A DNA stretch of 64,000 nucleotides from Burkholderia sp. HI2500 (GTDB lineage: Bacteria; Pseudomonadota; Gammaproteobacteria; Burkholderiales; Burkholderiaceae). The notes under the pieces are model-generated. The model was not told the DNA's origin. It made no database searches and worked only from the letters and a program-made list of their open reading frames with translations. The translations under genes and the position numbers were made by a program. The DNA is taken from the NCBI RefSeq assembly GCF_002223055.1, contig NZ_NKFL01000009.1:1-64000 (forward strand), in the 5' to 3' direction. This document shows, piece after piece, positions 30,708 to 39,599 of the stretch (within the stretch, counting starts at the first letter, position 1; every line of letters starts with the position of its first letter).

Positions 30708-33566
30708 TCAGAGCACCGCGAGCCGCGCATTCGCCTCGGGTAATCGAAACCCGTCCGGATCGAACGGCTCGCCGAGCCACGCCAACAGCTCGCGCTTGGC
30801 ATCGGTCATCCGGCCGGCGAGCGTGCGCACGAGCTGCGCGTAACCTGCAGGGCCGCCGCAGTCCTCGGGTGGACACGCCCCGGCGCCGGCGACGCACCGC
30901 GGATAGCGCGTGCCCGCGGCCACCGGCCCGACCGCCTCGATCGTGACCGCATGCCGCCAGTCGTCGTCGAGATCGTACGTGTAGGTCAGCGCCGCACTGA
31001 TCGCCGCCACCTCCTCGAGCCGCACGTCGGCGGCGCCGCTCGCCAACGGATTCAGCGCTCCAACCGGACCCGCAAACCCGAACCCGTAGCGATGCCGGTC
31101 GTGCCAGCCCATGGCCGCCTGGATCACGTCGTGCAGCTCGGCCAACGACATGTCAGCCGGCACCTCGAGGCGACGCCAGATTTCCGGCATCACGCCCTGC
31201 AGACTGACCCGCAGCCGCATCACACGCGGGCCGGGCGGCGCCTCGACGCCATTTCCGGCTGCCGACGCCGAACTTCCCGCCCCGCCCGGAAACGGAATCA
31301 CATTGCCGGCCGGCACCCGATAGGTCCACGTGCGGGCCGTGCCGACCCACTGCGCATCGATCTCGGCCACGCAATGATGCAGATGCGCTTCGTCGCGGAT
31401 CTCGTCGAACAGATCGTCGAGCGCAACGTCGAGTGCCGCGTCGCCTTCGTGCAGCACCTTGAGTGCGTACACGCCGGGCGCGAGGCGCTCGGCCGCGTGA
31501 TCGGCCAGGATGCCGCGCTCAAGCGCGCGAATCGTGCGCGCCCGCCCCCGCCCGGTGGGCGCGACGTTCTCAACGCGCAGCGTGAGCTTGATCGGTGCGG
31601 TCCGCATCCCGGCCACCTCGTCATCGTTGCGCGCACTGAAGGCGTCGCCCTGTTCGTCGTCACGGATCCACTGCGGCGCGAACGCCCCCGCCGATTCGGC
31701 GGGCACCGCCTGCGCCTGCTGCTGGTAATAGTCGAGGGCCGCTTCGAGTACGCGCTGCTGCTGCGCCTTCACGTAGATCGAGGTGGTGGCGAGCGACGCG
31801 TGGCCGAGGATTTGCTGCACCACGTCGATCGGCACGCCGCGCGCGGTCGCGTCGGTGCCGAACGTATGGCGCAGCGCATGCGCACTGGCTCTTTGCAGTT
31901 GCGCCGCATCCCACAGCGACAATGCACCCCACCGCTGCAACTCGCCCTGCAGGCGGCTGAGCGCGGTGCGCACCAGGCGACCGAGCGCATCGGGCGTATA
32001 CGAACCCACATCGGGACCGCCCTCGGCGACCAACCCCTCGCCGTGCCGCGCCTGGGCCGCTGCGGTGCCGGGAATCGCCAGCGGCGCGATCAGTGGCGGA
32101 TCGTTCGCCGTCGCATCACGGGCTTCGCTCACGCCCCTCCCCTCCCACGCGAGTCCGCGATCCGCCCAGTGCGCGCGCAGTGCCTCGAGCGTCGCCGGGC
32201 TGACGGGCACCGTGCGCACCTTGCTGCGCTTGCCGACCAGCGTGAGCGTCCACACCGATTGCCCCTTGATGCCGTCGACGCGTTTTAAGCCGCTGTGCCG
32301 GGCGCTGGCCGCTTCGGCGCGACGCAGACCCGAATCGACCATCAACCCGATCGCCGCGCGCGCGATGCGCCACTGCACCGCGTCGTCATCCGCTCGCGCG
32401 CAGTGCGCGTCGAGCGTCTCGCGCAGAGTGCGCAACAAGTCCGGCGCCAGCGCGCGCTCGACCTGCAGCGACCATTCGCGCGTGAGCGTCGCCGGCAGCG
32501 TGACGGCGCTGAACGGGTTGCCGGCCAGATAGCGGACCTTGACCAGCCAGTCGAACGCCATGCGCAGCATGCGGACGGCATAGGCCTGGCTGTCGGCCGA
32601 CAGGGAGCCGGTAAACGGCCGCCATCGGCCGCTCGCGCGGGGTCGTTTCGGACCGCAGAAGTCCGCGCTCGGCTGCGCTAAAAAATCCTTGTAGGCGTCG
32701 CAGTCCTCGACCCGCAGCGACGACACCGCGACGCCGCGCACTTTCAGCGCCCACAGCACGAAGCGCTCGATCTCGCGCGTGTAAGCGCGCAGCGTCGCGG
32801 GCCGGTCGCGATAGCGCATGAGCCACGCGTGCAGCGCGGCCAGGTCGTGCTCGGCGCGGATGAACGGGAACCCGACCGCGCGGTTCGTGCCGCCCGCCCC
32901 CGACAGTTCGACCGGCGCCGCAAGCCGCTCGAGCGGCGCAAGCCCGTCCGTACCCGGACCGACCACGATCGCGCGGTCGGGGGCAGGAGTAAGCGGCGTC
33001 ACATCGACGTCGGCGTCCACCCGCGCGCCGAGCGTCGCCTCGTGCCGGCGCAGCCACGCAACCAGGGTTTTCGCGCGCAGCGGGCCGATGCGGGGAATCG
33101 AGCGCCACCAGCTGCCGCCGTGCCGGTTGCAATACGCGATCAGTGCGCCAAGCGTCGCGATCCCCTCCCCGACCAGACGCTGCGCGACGAGTGGCCGAAA
33201 CCACAACGCGAGCGCGTGATCGGCCGCAGGCGCGGCCGCCGCGAGCTTGGCCGCGTCCTCGACCATGCGCAGCGTCAAGGCGGTGAGCTTCGCCTCGCCG
33301 TGTTGCCGCATCGACGCGCGCAAGTGGTCGGCCAGCGCCGCGGAACCGTTGAGCAGCGCCAGGCGCACCAACGCGTCGCGCATCGTGGCCAGATGGCGCT
33401 CGACCGCGTCGGCCTCGGCCGGCACCGCGCTGTCCTCGACGTCGTAAAAACGACGCGCGATGGCCGCCGCGGGGATGCCCTGGATGCGCGCGCGCAGTGC
33501 GGCGAAGTCGGTGCGCGTATAGGTCGCCGGCGGCGGCACCGCGACCGCTTGCGGCCGGTTAGCCAT
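30708..33566 (-). CDS. Tyrosine recombinase fused to a pRiA4b ORF-3 domain
   Basis: The product has 952 residues from ATG 33566 (MANRPQAVAVPPPATYTRTDF). Residues 1 to about 610 are an integrase colinear with the one at 17337: WFRPLVAQRLVGEGI, WWRSIPRIGPLRAKTLVAWL, DSGLRRAEAASARH, GKRSKVRTVPV, SAHALRHTFGT and LGHASLATTSIYV (R, K, HxxR, H, Y). After a linker, about 625-765 is an unrecognised domain (TLRVENVAPTGRGRART, RLAPGVYALKVLHEG). The last 170 residues (MRLRVSLQGVMPEIWRRLEVP, ADMSLAELHDVIQAAMGWHD, CVAGAGACPPEDCGG) are a pRiA4b ORF-3 domain. The fusion frame is continuous with no sign of sequencing error. Confidence 0.85.
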   Translation of the reverse strand: MANRPQAVAVPPPATYTRTDFAALRARIQGIPAAAIARRFYDVEDSAVPAEADAVERHLATMRDALVRLALLNGSAALADHLRASMRQHGEAKLTALTLRMVEDAAKLAAAAPAADHALALWFRPLVAQRLVGEGIATLGALIAYCNRHGGSWWRSIPRIGPLRAKTLVAWLRRHEATLGARVDADVDVTPLTPAPDRAIVVGPGTDGLAPLERLAAPVELSGAGGTNRAVGFPFIRAEHDLAALHAWLMRYRDRPATLRAYTREIERFVLWALKVRGVAVSSLRVEDCDAYKDFLAQPSADFCGPKRPRASGRWRPFTGSLSADSQAYAVRMLRMAFDWLVKVRYLAGNPFSAVTLPATLTREWSLQVERALAPDLLRTLRETLDAHCARADDDAVQWRIARAAIGLMVDSGLRRAEAASARHSGLKRVDGIKGQSVWTLTLVGKRSKVRTVPVSPATLEALRAHWADRGLAWEGRGVSEARDATANDPPLIAPLAIPGTAAAQARHGEGLVAEGGPDVGSYTPDALGRLVRTALSRLQGELQRWGALSLWDAAQLQRASAHALRHTFGTDATARGVPIDVVQQILGHASLATTSIYVKAQQQRVLEAALDYYQQQAQAVPAESAGAFAPQWIRDDEQGDAFSARNDDEVAGMRTAPIKLTLRVENVAPTGRGRARTIRALERGILADHAAERLAPGVYALKVLHEGDAALDVALDDLFDEIRDEAHLHHCVAEIDAQWVGTARTWTYRVPAGNVIPFPGGAGSSASAAGNGVEAPPGPRVMRLRVSLQGVMPEIWRRLEVPADMSLAELHDVIQAAMGWHDRHRYGFGFAGPVGALNPLASGAADVRLEEVAAISAALTYTYDLDDDWRHAVTIEAVGPVAAGTRYPRCVAGAGACPPEDCGGPAGYAQLVRTLAGRMTDAKRELLAWLGEPFDPDGFRLPEANARLAVL

Positions 33567-34034
33567 CCGATGGCCCTCCCCCGTCCGGACCGATGACGCG
33601 AGTGCGGGCAGGCTGGGTGCCTCCCGCGGGATCGCGGAGGGTGACGCGCGCAGGCAGGCGGGGGGAACGGGGCAGCACCGTGACGGACGGCATTTAAAGG
33701 AGGCGACCCTAAATAAGCAAATGGAAACCAACCTATTCTAGCAATTAAACGACAGGCTGCTAATACGAATTAGCAGACAAGGATGAGTAGTAAAAAAAAT
33801 CGGACTGCCCGTTCCCATGGTGCCGCCCGCATTCAACCCAACTACTGCACTCGCGCTGTCCAGCGGCGCGGCCGCCGAATCAGTATAGGTGCTCCCGGCT
33901 CGCCGGCAAGGCTCGTTTCGTCGACGACGACCCGGTGCCAGCGGCTCGAGCGCCTCACGCTGCTCGCTCGAAACCGCATGGCCTGAAGTGCCGTCAATGC
34001 CGACCAGGAGAGTTATCGGCATTAGACGCGGACC
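33567..34034. other. Gene-free region upstream of the fused integrase
   Basis: No gene is seen. CTGCTAAT-ACGA-ATTAGCAG (33757-33776) is a perfect 8-bp inverted repeat in AT-rich sequence and may be part of the integrase control region. The rest is unremarkable. Confidence 0.45.
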
Positions 34035-34058
34035 AAAAAAACGGGCCAACCGGCCCGT
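34035..34058 (-). terminator. Intrinsic terminator of the 34064-35046 operon
   Basis: On the minus strand ACGGGCC-GGTT-GGCCCGT is followed by TTTTTTT, six bases after the stop of the small basic gene. It is a textbook rho-independent terminator. Confidence 0.8.
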
Positions 34059-34063
34059 CCTAG

Positions 34064-34258
34064 TTACATCGCCTTGCGCCATTCCGGCAGTTCCGGCGTC
34101 ACGCGCGTGCTCGGCCGCCGGGCCGCCGCGCGCAACTGCGCCTTGCCGGCCGCCGTCAGCGGTGCCGGCTTCTTCTTACGCTGCGACACGCGCACGACGA
34201 CCTTCACCGCGGCCGTCGTCGGCGCAGCTTTCTTCAGCGGTTTCGTCACGTGGCTCAT
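34064..34258 (-). CDS. Small basic protein
   Basis: The product has 64 residues from ATG 34258 (MSHVTKPLKKAAPTTAAVKVV). It is rich in Lys, Arg and Ala (VSQRKKKPAPLTAAGKAQLRAAARR), ending TPELPEWRKAM. The start overlaps the stop of the upstream gene (ATGA). It looks like a nucleic-acid-binding accessory peptide, without a recognised family. Confidence 0.5.
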   Translation of the reverse strand: MSHVTKPLKKAAPTTAAVKVVVRVSQRKKKPAPLTAAGKAQLRAAARRPSTRVTPELPEWRKAM

Positions 34259-35046
34259 ATCAGCTCCTTGTCTAGCAGATAGTCTAGCAGCTTTGCCCAC
34301 GACCGGCTGTCGGCACCGAGGTCAAATTCCATCAGCCGCTGCGAGCCGTGGTCGGTCCACCACGCCGCGTCGAGCTCCAGCAGGTCCTGCACGGTCTGGC
34401 AGGCGGCGAACTCGGGGATGGCCTGCTCCGCCGCCTCGAGCGGCGCATCGAAGCCGAGCTTCGGCCAGTAGCGATAGCCGATCATATGCGGGTCGTACCC
34501 CTCTCCTCCCCCCGCGATCAGCGTGATCCGGCGATAGCCCAGACGGTGCGCGGTCATCGCGCACAGGGCGAAGGCCACCGTGCCGAGCCAGTCCGGCGCC
34601 TGGTGCCGCAGAAACATGTGATCGATGTGCAACGCTTGCGCGACCGCCGGATCCGGGACGTCGTCCGCATCATCGTCACCCTCGGCGAGATATAACGACA
34701 TCCCGTCGTCCGCGTCCTGATACAAGCCGATGCGGTTCTTGTGCGGGTGCTGCAGGATCGCGGGCTGGACCGACGTGAAGTACACGCCCGGCGGCGCCTC
34801 GTCGGGCCCTACCCCGTACTGGGCCTGCTCGTGGACGCGCGCGTCCGTAAAGATCATCAGCAGCTGCGCATACTCGGTGCTGGTGAGGTCGAAGTCGTCG
34901 AACTCGACGAGGGTCCCAGCATCGAACACGGTGCCGTCCTGCCGGAACGCGCCCGACAGAAACTGCCGGGCTTGGACGGACCCCTGCAGCCGATCATAGG
35001 CATCCTGCAAGACGCGATCGAAGAAGTCGGTACGGGGCAGAGCCAT
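34255..35046 (-). CDS. Hypothetical protein with GNAT-like segment
   Basis: The product has 263 residues starting MALPRTDFFDRVLQDAYDR. The middle (about 160-215) reads DHMFLRHQAPDWLGTVAFALCAMTAH..GYRRITL.A.GG, then IGYRYWPKLGFDAPL. This resembles the motif A/B layout of a GNAT acetyltransferase fold (a helix after a strand, then Y..LGF). The N-terminal half is acidic. It is the first gene of a two-gene operon with the basic peptide. The assignment is weak; enzyme activity is not shown. Confidence 0.45.
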   Translation of the reverse strand: MALPRTDFFDRVLQDAYDRLQGSVQARQFLSGAFRQDGTVFDAGTLVEFDDFDLTSTEYAQLLMIFTDARVHEQAQYGVGPDEAPPGVYFTSVQPAILQHPHKNRIGLYQDADDGMSLYLAEGDDDADDVPDPAVAQALHIDHMFLRHQAPDWLGTVAFALCAMTAHRLGYRRITLIAGGGEGYDPHMIGYRYWPKLGFDAPLEAAEQAIPEFAACQTVQDLLELDAAWWTDHGSQRLMEFDLGADSRSWAKLLDYLLDKELI

Positions 35047-35277
35047 GGTGTTGGCGACGAACGAAAACTACGATTCTAGCGGACAGTCCGACCGCGCCGG
35101 AATTTCTTGCGCTTTAGCAGATTGAAGTCCGGTAGAAATGTTGATCCCTTCTCGGCTTAAAGCTGGCGTCGGTGATGTAGGCTCAGTCGGAGTAGACAAT
35201 CTTTTTACCTGCGTCGCTATAAGAATGCGGGGCGTACAGCGCCCAAGCTCGATATCGCTCACCGTCAGGCCTGAATC

Positions 35278-35291
35278 TTGGCTCGAGCCAA
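35278..35291. promoter_or_regulatory. parS-like palindrome 1
   Basis: TTGGCTCGAGCCAA is a perfect 14-bp palindrome, one of three sites upstream of parA. Confidence 0.7.
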
Positions 35292-35400
35292 CATGGGTTC
35301 AGCCTGTGTGTCTTGGCCTCAAAGTCTTGACTGGTGAGCGCCCTACTCGCCCCAGTGCCAGGCACGTCAGTTAAGGCGCTTTTTCGGCCGTTATGCAATC

Positions 35401-35414
35401 TTGGCTCGAGCCAA
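35401..35414. promoter_or_regulatory. parS-like palindrome 2
   Basis: TTGGCTCGAGCCAA, identical to site 1, 123 bp further on, with the same preceding AATC. Confidence 0.7.
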
Positions 35415-35469
35415 GTCTAGCTGCAGTCAAGTCATCGACAAGGATCTTTCGTAGATCGACTTGGGAATC

Positions 35470-35483
35470 TTGGCTCGCGCCAA
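35470..35483. promoter_or_regulatory. parS-like palindrome 3
   Basis: TTGGCTCGCGCCAA, still a perfect palindrome with one central base-pair change, 69 bp after site 2. Confidence 0.65.
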
Positions 35484-35627
35484 GATCATCCTCGTTCAAT
35501 CTGAAATCGTTGCTGGACTGCAACACGTTCACAAAAACGCGGAATTATTCCTCAATTGTTTTGACATGTTTTGACTGACGAATAACAATCCGACTGTCAA
35601 TACTTCGGCTCTCCGAATGGAGGAAAA

Positions 35628-36299
35628 ATGGTCATTACGATTGGGGCGGAAAAAGGTGGTGTTGCTAAGACGCGATTAGCAACGCACATAGCAGCCCTGG
35701 CTGCCGCGGAAGAAGTGGATGTCGTTCTTCTCGATACTGATAAGCAAGGTTCTGCGATGAGTTGGTCGCGAATTCGAAACGAAGAGGGCGTTACACCAGC
35801 CATTCCAGTGCTCGCTCTCCCGGCGAATCCGGCGCGGGAACTGGCAAACCTCGCCAACAAGTACACCCTCGTCGTGGTTGACATCGGCGCGCAGAACTAT
35901 CGGACGATGCTCGAATGCGCACTGTTATCCGATCTCGTGCTGGTCCCGTGCGGGCCTGATCAACAAGAAGTGGAGTCGACCCTGAATGTCTTCGCGACCC
36001 TTAAAGACATGGGGCCGCGGCATGAAAGCGGTGAGATCCCCGCATACGTGGTGCTCACTCGGGTGTCGCCGGTCGAAGGATCGAAGGCGACTGCGGAATT
36101 GCGGGCATATTTGAAAAGCGAAGACATTCGACTTTTCGATTCACAGATTCCGCAGAGAGAAGCATGGCGTGCGACGGGCAAGACCGGCCGGGCCGTTCAT
36201 GAGCTGAAGGGCCGCGATCGGTCGAAGAAGGCGATCGATGAGATGGAGGCGGTCTATCGGGAAATCATCGAACGGATCAACGGTGCGGAGGTCAAGTAA
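35628..36299 (+). CDS. parA: ParA partition ATPase
   Basis: The product has 223 residues. The deviant Walker A KGGVAKT is at residues 9-15, with Ala for the usual Gly. Walker A' is VVLLDTDKQGSAMSW and Walker B VVVDIGAQN. It lacks an N-terminal DNA-binding domain, so it is a short type Ib-like ParA that segregates plasmid copies together with ParB and the centromere. The start has GGAGG five bases upstream. parB begins at the last base of its stop (TAATG overlap). Confidence 0.92.
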   Translation: MVITIGAEKGGVAKTRLATHIAALAAAEEVDVVLLDTDKQGSAMSWSRIRNEEGVTPAIPVLALPANPARELANLANKYTLVVVDIGAQNYRTMLECALLSDLVLVPCGPDQQEVESTLNVFATLKDMGPRHESGEIPAYVVLTRVSPVEGSKATAELRAYLKSEDIRLFDSQIPQREAWRATGKTGRAVHELKGRDRSKKAIDEMEAVYREIIERINGAEVK

Positions 36300-37264
36300 T
36301 GGCTACTTTTAAGAAAAAAGCAGTAGCGGTCGAGCGAGTTGCGGCGGTGGAGGATGCCGCTTCGTTGGCTCCCATCGTGGGCGATCCGCGCATGGCGCCG
36401 CCGGTGGCAACTATCTCCCAGCTTCGGGGGGGCGAGGTTGGCTCGAGCCAAGAGCCTGCTAGATATGAAATCGGGCAAACGTATGAAGTCCCGGTTGGCA
36501 AAATTAAATCGAATTCTGTCAATCCAAGGGCCATCTATACAGCCTCTTCTGTATCTGAGATGGCGGAGTCGCTCGCGGCCCGGGGGCAGGGGCAGTCTGC
36601 GAGTGCGTATCAGGATGACGCGGGCGACGTCGTACTCATTGACGGAGAGAGGCGCCTTCGCGGGGCTCGAACGGCAGGTCTCCCTACGTTGCGGCTTGAG
36701 ATTCGCCCCAAACCAGCAAGTGAGCGGGAACTGTATGAGGAAGCCCGCGCTGCGAACGTTGAGCGCAAGGATCAAAGCCCGCTCGATGACGCGATCAAAT
36801 GGAAGGAATTGATATCGCGGAAGATCTATCCGACACAGGCGGCTCTGGCCAAAGCGCTAAGGCTCGGGGAAGATCATGTTAGCCGCACTTTGTCGCTCGC
36901 TCAACTGCCGAGCAAGATAGTTCAAGCCGCCGCGGAATATCCGGAACTTCTCTCTCTCAAAATGCTGAACGCAATTCGAGAATTCTGGGAAGTAAAAGGC
37001 GAGGAAGAGACCTTGGCCCTGATCTCTGAAGCTGCAAAAAGTGGCATGGGCTACCGCGATGTTGCCGCTCGACGTAAAGCGGCTGCAAAAGGGACCGTTA
37101 AGCGGCCTCGGTCGACTCGCGAACAGTTAACCTTCCGTGGCGCGAAGGGCGAGTTCAAGTCGTTTGAAGAGGACGGGCGGATCGAGTTGAAGCTGAAGGG
37201 CTTAGCCCCAGACGTGGCGGTGGAGATCAGCGAAAAGATCTTGGCGTTGTTTCCGAAAGAATAG
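36299..37264 (+). CDS. parB: ParB partition protein
   Basis: The product has 321 residues. The ParB N-domain covers about 65-150 (YEVPVGKIKSNSVNPRAIYT, MAESLAARGQGQSASAYQD, LIDGERRLRGARTAGLPTL). An HTH follows (IYPTQAALAKALRLGEDHVSRTLSLAQL) and a C-terminal domain comes after a basic linker (RKAAAKGTVKRPRSTREQ). It binds the centromere and stimulates ParA. A fourth copy of the parS-like palindrome lies inside its own coding sequence (36438-36451), encoding VGSSQ. Confidence 0.92.
   Translation: MATFKKKAVAVERVAAVEDAASLAPIVGDPRMAPPVATISQLRGGEVGSSQEPARYEIGQTYEVPVGKIKSNSVNPRAIYTASSVSEMAESLAARGQGQSASAYQDDAGDVVLIDGERRLRGARTAGLPTLRLEIRPKPASERELYEEARAANVERKDQSPLDDAIKWKELISRKIYPTQAALAKALRLGEDHVSRTLSLAQLPSKIVQAAAEYPELLSLKMLNAIREFWEVKGEEETLALISEAAKSGMGYRDVAARRKAAAKGTVKRPRSTREQLTFRGAKGEFKSFEEDGRIELKLKGLAPDVAVEISEKILALFPKE
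36438..36451. promoter_or_regulatory. parS-like palindrome 4, inside parB
   Basis: TTGGCTCGAGCCAA, identical to sites 1 and 2, within the parB reading frame. Confidence 0.6.
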
Positions 37265-37465
37265 CGTGGGCACGGCTGCCGCTGGCTGATTCCAGCGGTG
37301 GACGTTTCTGTTTCCGTCTCTGTAACAGGTGGGCAGTCCGTCCCAGGTTCGATGGGTGAGGCAATCTCACAGAGGAACAACACCTGTGGGTGCCTTTAAA
37401 AGACAACCTCTTTAAAACCTTTAGGTTCGCAAGAGCCTTATCCAGTAAGGGGTTTGGGGAGGATT

Positions 37466-38293
37466 GGTCATCCTTTATGGGGCGACAAGTCAGGGTTTAT
37501 GGGGTGTCACGGTCATGCTTTATGGGGTGAGGTCATGTTTTGTGGGGCATCGAGATCTTGTCTCAAGAGCGTGTTACAACTGATTGATTAAAAAGGGGTT
37601 TTTATAGGAGCCAAGCGACGGAAGTCAATGACTGGTCGTACTTTGTGGGGCGTAAGGTCGTTATTTGTGGGGCGTGTACGCCGGGTACGACGGCACCACC
37701 TGCTCATCGAGGCTTAAAGGTCATGGTTTGTGGGGGGAGATGCGAACCGCGAGTAAGTAGACACTTCCTTGTAAACCCATGAAATAAAACGAAAATATCC
37801 AGCGTCATTGGAAAGGTCATTGTTTGTGGGGCGTTGTCCGTTCGTTTTCGGTTCCTGAAGGTCATGGTTTGTGGGGAGGTTCCACTGTGGCTAGATTCCT
37901 TGTCCGAGAGGTCGTGGTTTATGGGGAATGGAGATATGCGACGTAGTCGCGAGTGCAGCGGCGCGTAGTTCGGGGGGGCGGGGCTCGGTATGTCGGTGGG
38001 CTCCAGGCTTAAAAGTCATGGTTTATGGGGGGCTCGATGCATCTCATCGGCCCAGTGGCATGACAGGTCACGATCAGGGACGACAGTCCTACGTGGCCGG
38101 TCATGGGGAAAGGGCGAAAGGTCGGGGTTTATGGGGGGTACCTGTAGGTCTCCATGATTTCGGGCAAGCAAAGGTCATGGTCTATGGGGAGGCAATCGTC
38201 ATCAACGAAAGGTCATGGTTTATGGGGCAGGCCGTCAGCGAGACTTGAAAGGTCATGGTTTGTGGGGCGGTGGAACGGTCGTGGTTTGTGGGG
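37466..38293 (+). repeat. Iteron array of the second replicon (16 copies)
   Basis: The consensus is GGTCATGGTTTRTGGGG. Copies start at 37466, 37488, 37511, 37531, 37634, 37656, 37719, 37815, 37860, 37910, 38014, 38120, 38173, 38211, 38251 and 38277, all in the same orientation. The first six are more divergent and sit as a group of four (20-23 bp apart) and a pair. The later ones are nearly perfect and widely spaced. Unique AT-rich DNA (37741-37810, GAAATAAAACGAAAATATCC) lies within. This is the expected binding array and origin for the adjacent Rep_3 initiator; the copies nearest the gene could also repress it. Confidence 0.9.
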
Positions 38294-38372
38294 GAATATT
38301 TAAAGGTCATCCTCGATGGCTTGCGAACATGACTTTTGCGACCTAGAATGCTCCTCAAACTATGAGGACCGT

Positions 38373-39599
38373 ATGGCGGTAGCAAAACAAAAATCCGGTA
38401 GTGCAATGATTGCCAGTGTGCCGTCGAGCGAGCTTCGCAAGCACGTCGGTACGGTGCATGTCGGAGGCGACCTTGGATTGCTAGGGCGGAAGTTGTCGAA
38501 TGTCCTTTTGCTGAACGCCTACGACAATTTGCTGAAGAAGTCAGTGCATGAGATTCCCGTCGGGATCATGAGCGAGATGCTTGGGTTCGACAGCAAGAAC
38601 ACGTCGGCACTCAAAGAGGCTCTCAAGAAGATCTCCACCACTCCGATCGAGTTCGATATCTTGCACGCGGCAGGAGACGAGGAGTGGGGCGTTACAACGC
38701 TCCTGAGTTCGGCAAATATTCGGAACGGGATCGTCACGTACGAGTACAGCAGCACGCTTGCGAACAAACTGGCAAATCCAGAGATCTACCTGCTCATCAA
38801 CATAAACGTTCAGAAGCAGTTCAGTGGCGCGTATGCTCTCGCTCTCTACGAGAATTGCTTGAGATTCAAACGCACAGGGTCGACAGGGTGGATATCAGTT
38901 GATATTTGGCGAAGGCTTCTCGGCGCTGAAGCGTCAACGTACGACGAATTCAAGCACTTCAATTCGGAAGTGATCAAAAAGGCCGTGAAGGAAGTGAACA
39001 CGGTATCGAACATCCTCATCACACCGGAGTACGAACGACAGAATCGTCGCGTCGCCAAAATCCGTTTCCTGGTCGAGGACAATCCCCAGAGATCGATGTA
39101 CGACGAGAGTGATAGCGAGGAGCAAGCAGCGATCCGCGAATCGGAGACATATCGTCGACTCGTGAAGCTCGGAATTTCGGGCCGACTCGCCGTCGACTGG
39201 ATTCAGCATGATCCAGATCGGGCGACCAGGACGGCTCAGTATGTTGAGCAGCAGATTCGGAACAAGAAGATCAAAAAGAACGCCGGCGGATACGCGCGCA
39301 CGGTATTCGAAGGTGGGGGGGACATCGAGACAGTAGAGGTAATTGAGGAATCCGCGCGGCGGGCGCAGAAGGCCGTGATCGACGAAGCGGAGGCGGCGGC
39401 AGATGCAAGGTCGAAGCTTATCGCAACCGCGATTCGTGGCCTGTCAGAGAGCGAGCGGAGCGAGTTCGTGCGTCAGTACGCCGCATCCGGAGGGGCGGTC
39501 GGGTCATATATCGAGGCTGACGGGGTGTTTAAGAACGTTCTCGAGAAAACGGCGTTCACTGCTTGGCTCGCAGGTAGGATCGGCGAGACGCTCGCTTAA
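38373..39599 (+). CDS. rep: Rep_3-family (RepB-type) replication initiator
   Basis: The product has 408 residues from ATG 38373 (MAVAKQKSGSAMIASVP), preceded by GAGGACC. Two winged-helix domains are apparent: HEIPVGIMSEMLGFDSKNTSALKEALKKISTTPIEF at about 65-100, and FSGAYALALYENCLRFKRTGSTGWISVDIWRRLLG, then a VIKKAVKEVNTVSNILI segment at about 145-230. This matches initiators such as RepE/Pi. A C-terminal extension (about 250-408) is helical with many acidic residues. It binds the upstream iterons to start replication and probably regulates its own gene. Confidence 0.88.
   Translation: MAVAKQKSGSAMIASVPSSELRKHVGTVHVGGDLGLLGRKLSNVLLLNAYDNLLKKSVHEIPVGIMSEMLGFDSKNTSALKEALKKISTTPIEFDILHAAGDEEWGVTTLLSSANIRNGIVTYEYSSTLANKLANPEIYLLININVQKQFSGAYALALYENCLRFKRTGSTGWISVDIWRRLLGAEASTYDEFKHFNSEVIKKAVKEVNTVSNILITPEYERQNRRVAKIRFLVEDNPQRSMYDESDSEEQAAIRESETYRRLVKLGISGRLAVDWIQHDPDRATRTAQYVEQQIRNKKIKKNAGGYARTVFEGGGDIETVEVIEESARRAQKAVIDEAEAAADARSKLIATAIRGLSESERSEFVRQYAASGGAVGSYIEADGVFKNVLEKTAFTAWLAGRIGETLA

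Larger units (their letters stand above)
35047..35627. other. Centromere-like region upstream of parA
   Basis: The 580-bp gap carries three copies of a 14-bp palindrome (listed separately) and ends with the parA ribosome-binding site GGAGG at 35619-35623. No gene is seen. Confidence 0.6.

Noticed and set aside
30951..32288. 445-aa plus-strand ORF
   Set aside because: Antisense to the fused integrase, which shows catalytic motifs over the same bases.
37466..38293. CRISPR array
   Set aside because: The repeats are 17 bp, vary in sequence and have irregular gaps of 3-100 bp; no cas genes are present. They are replication iterons.
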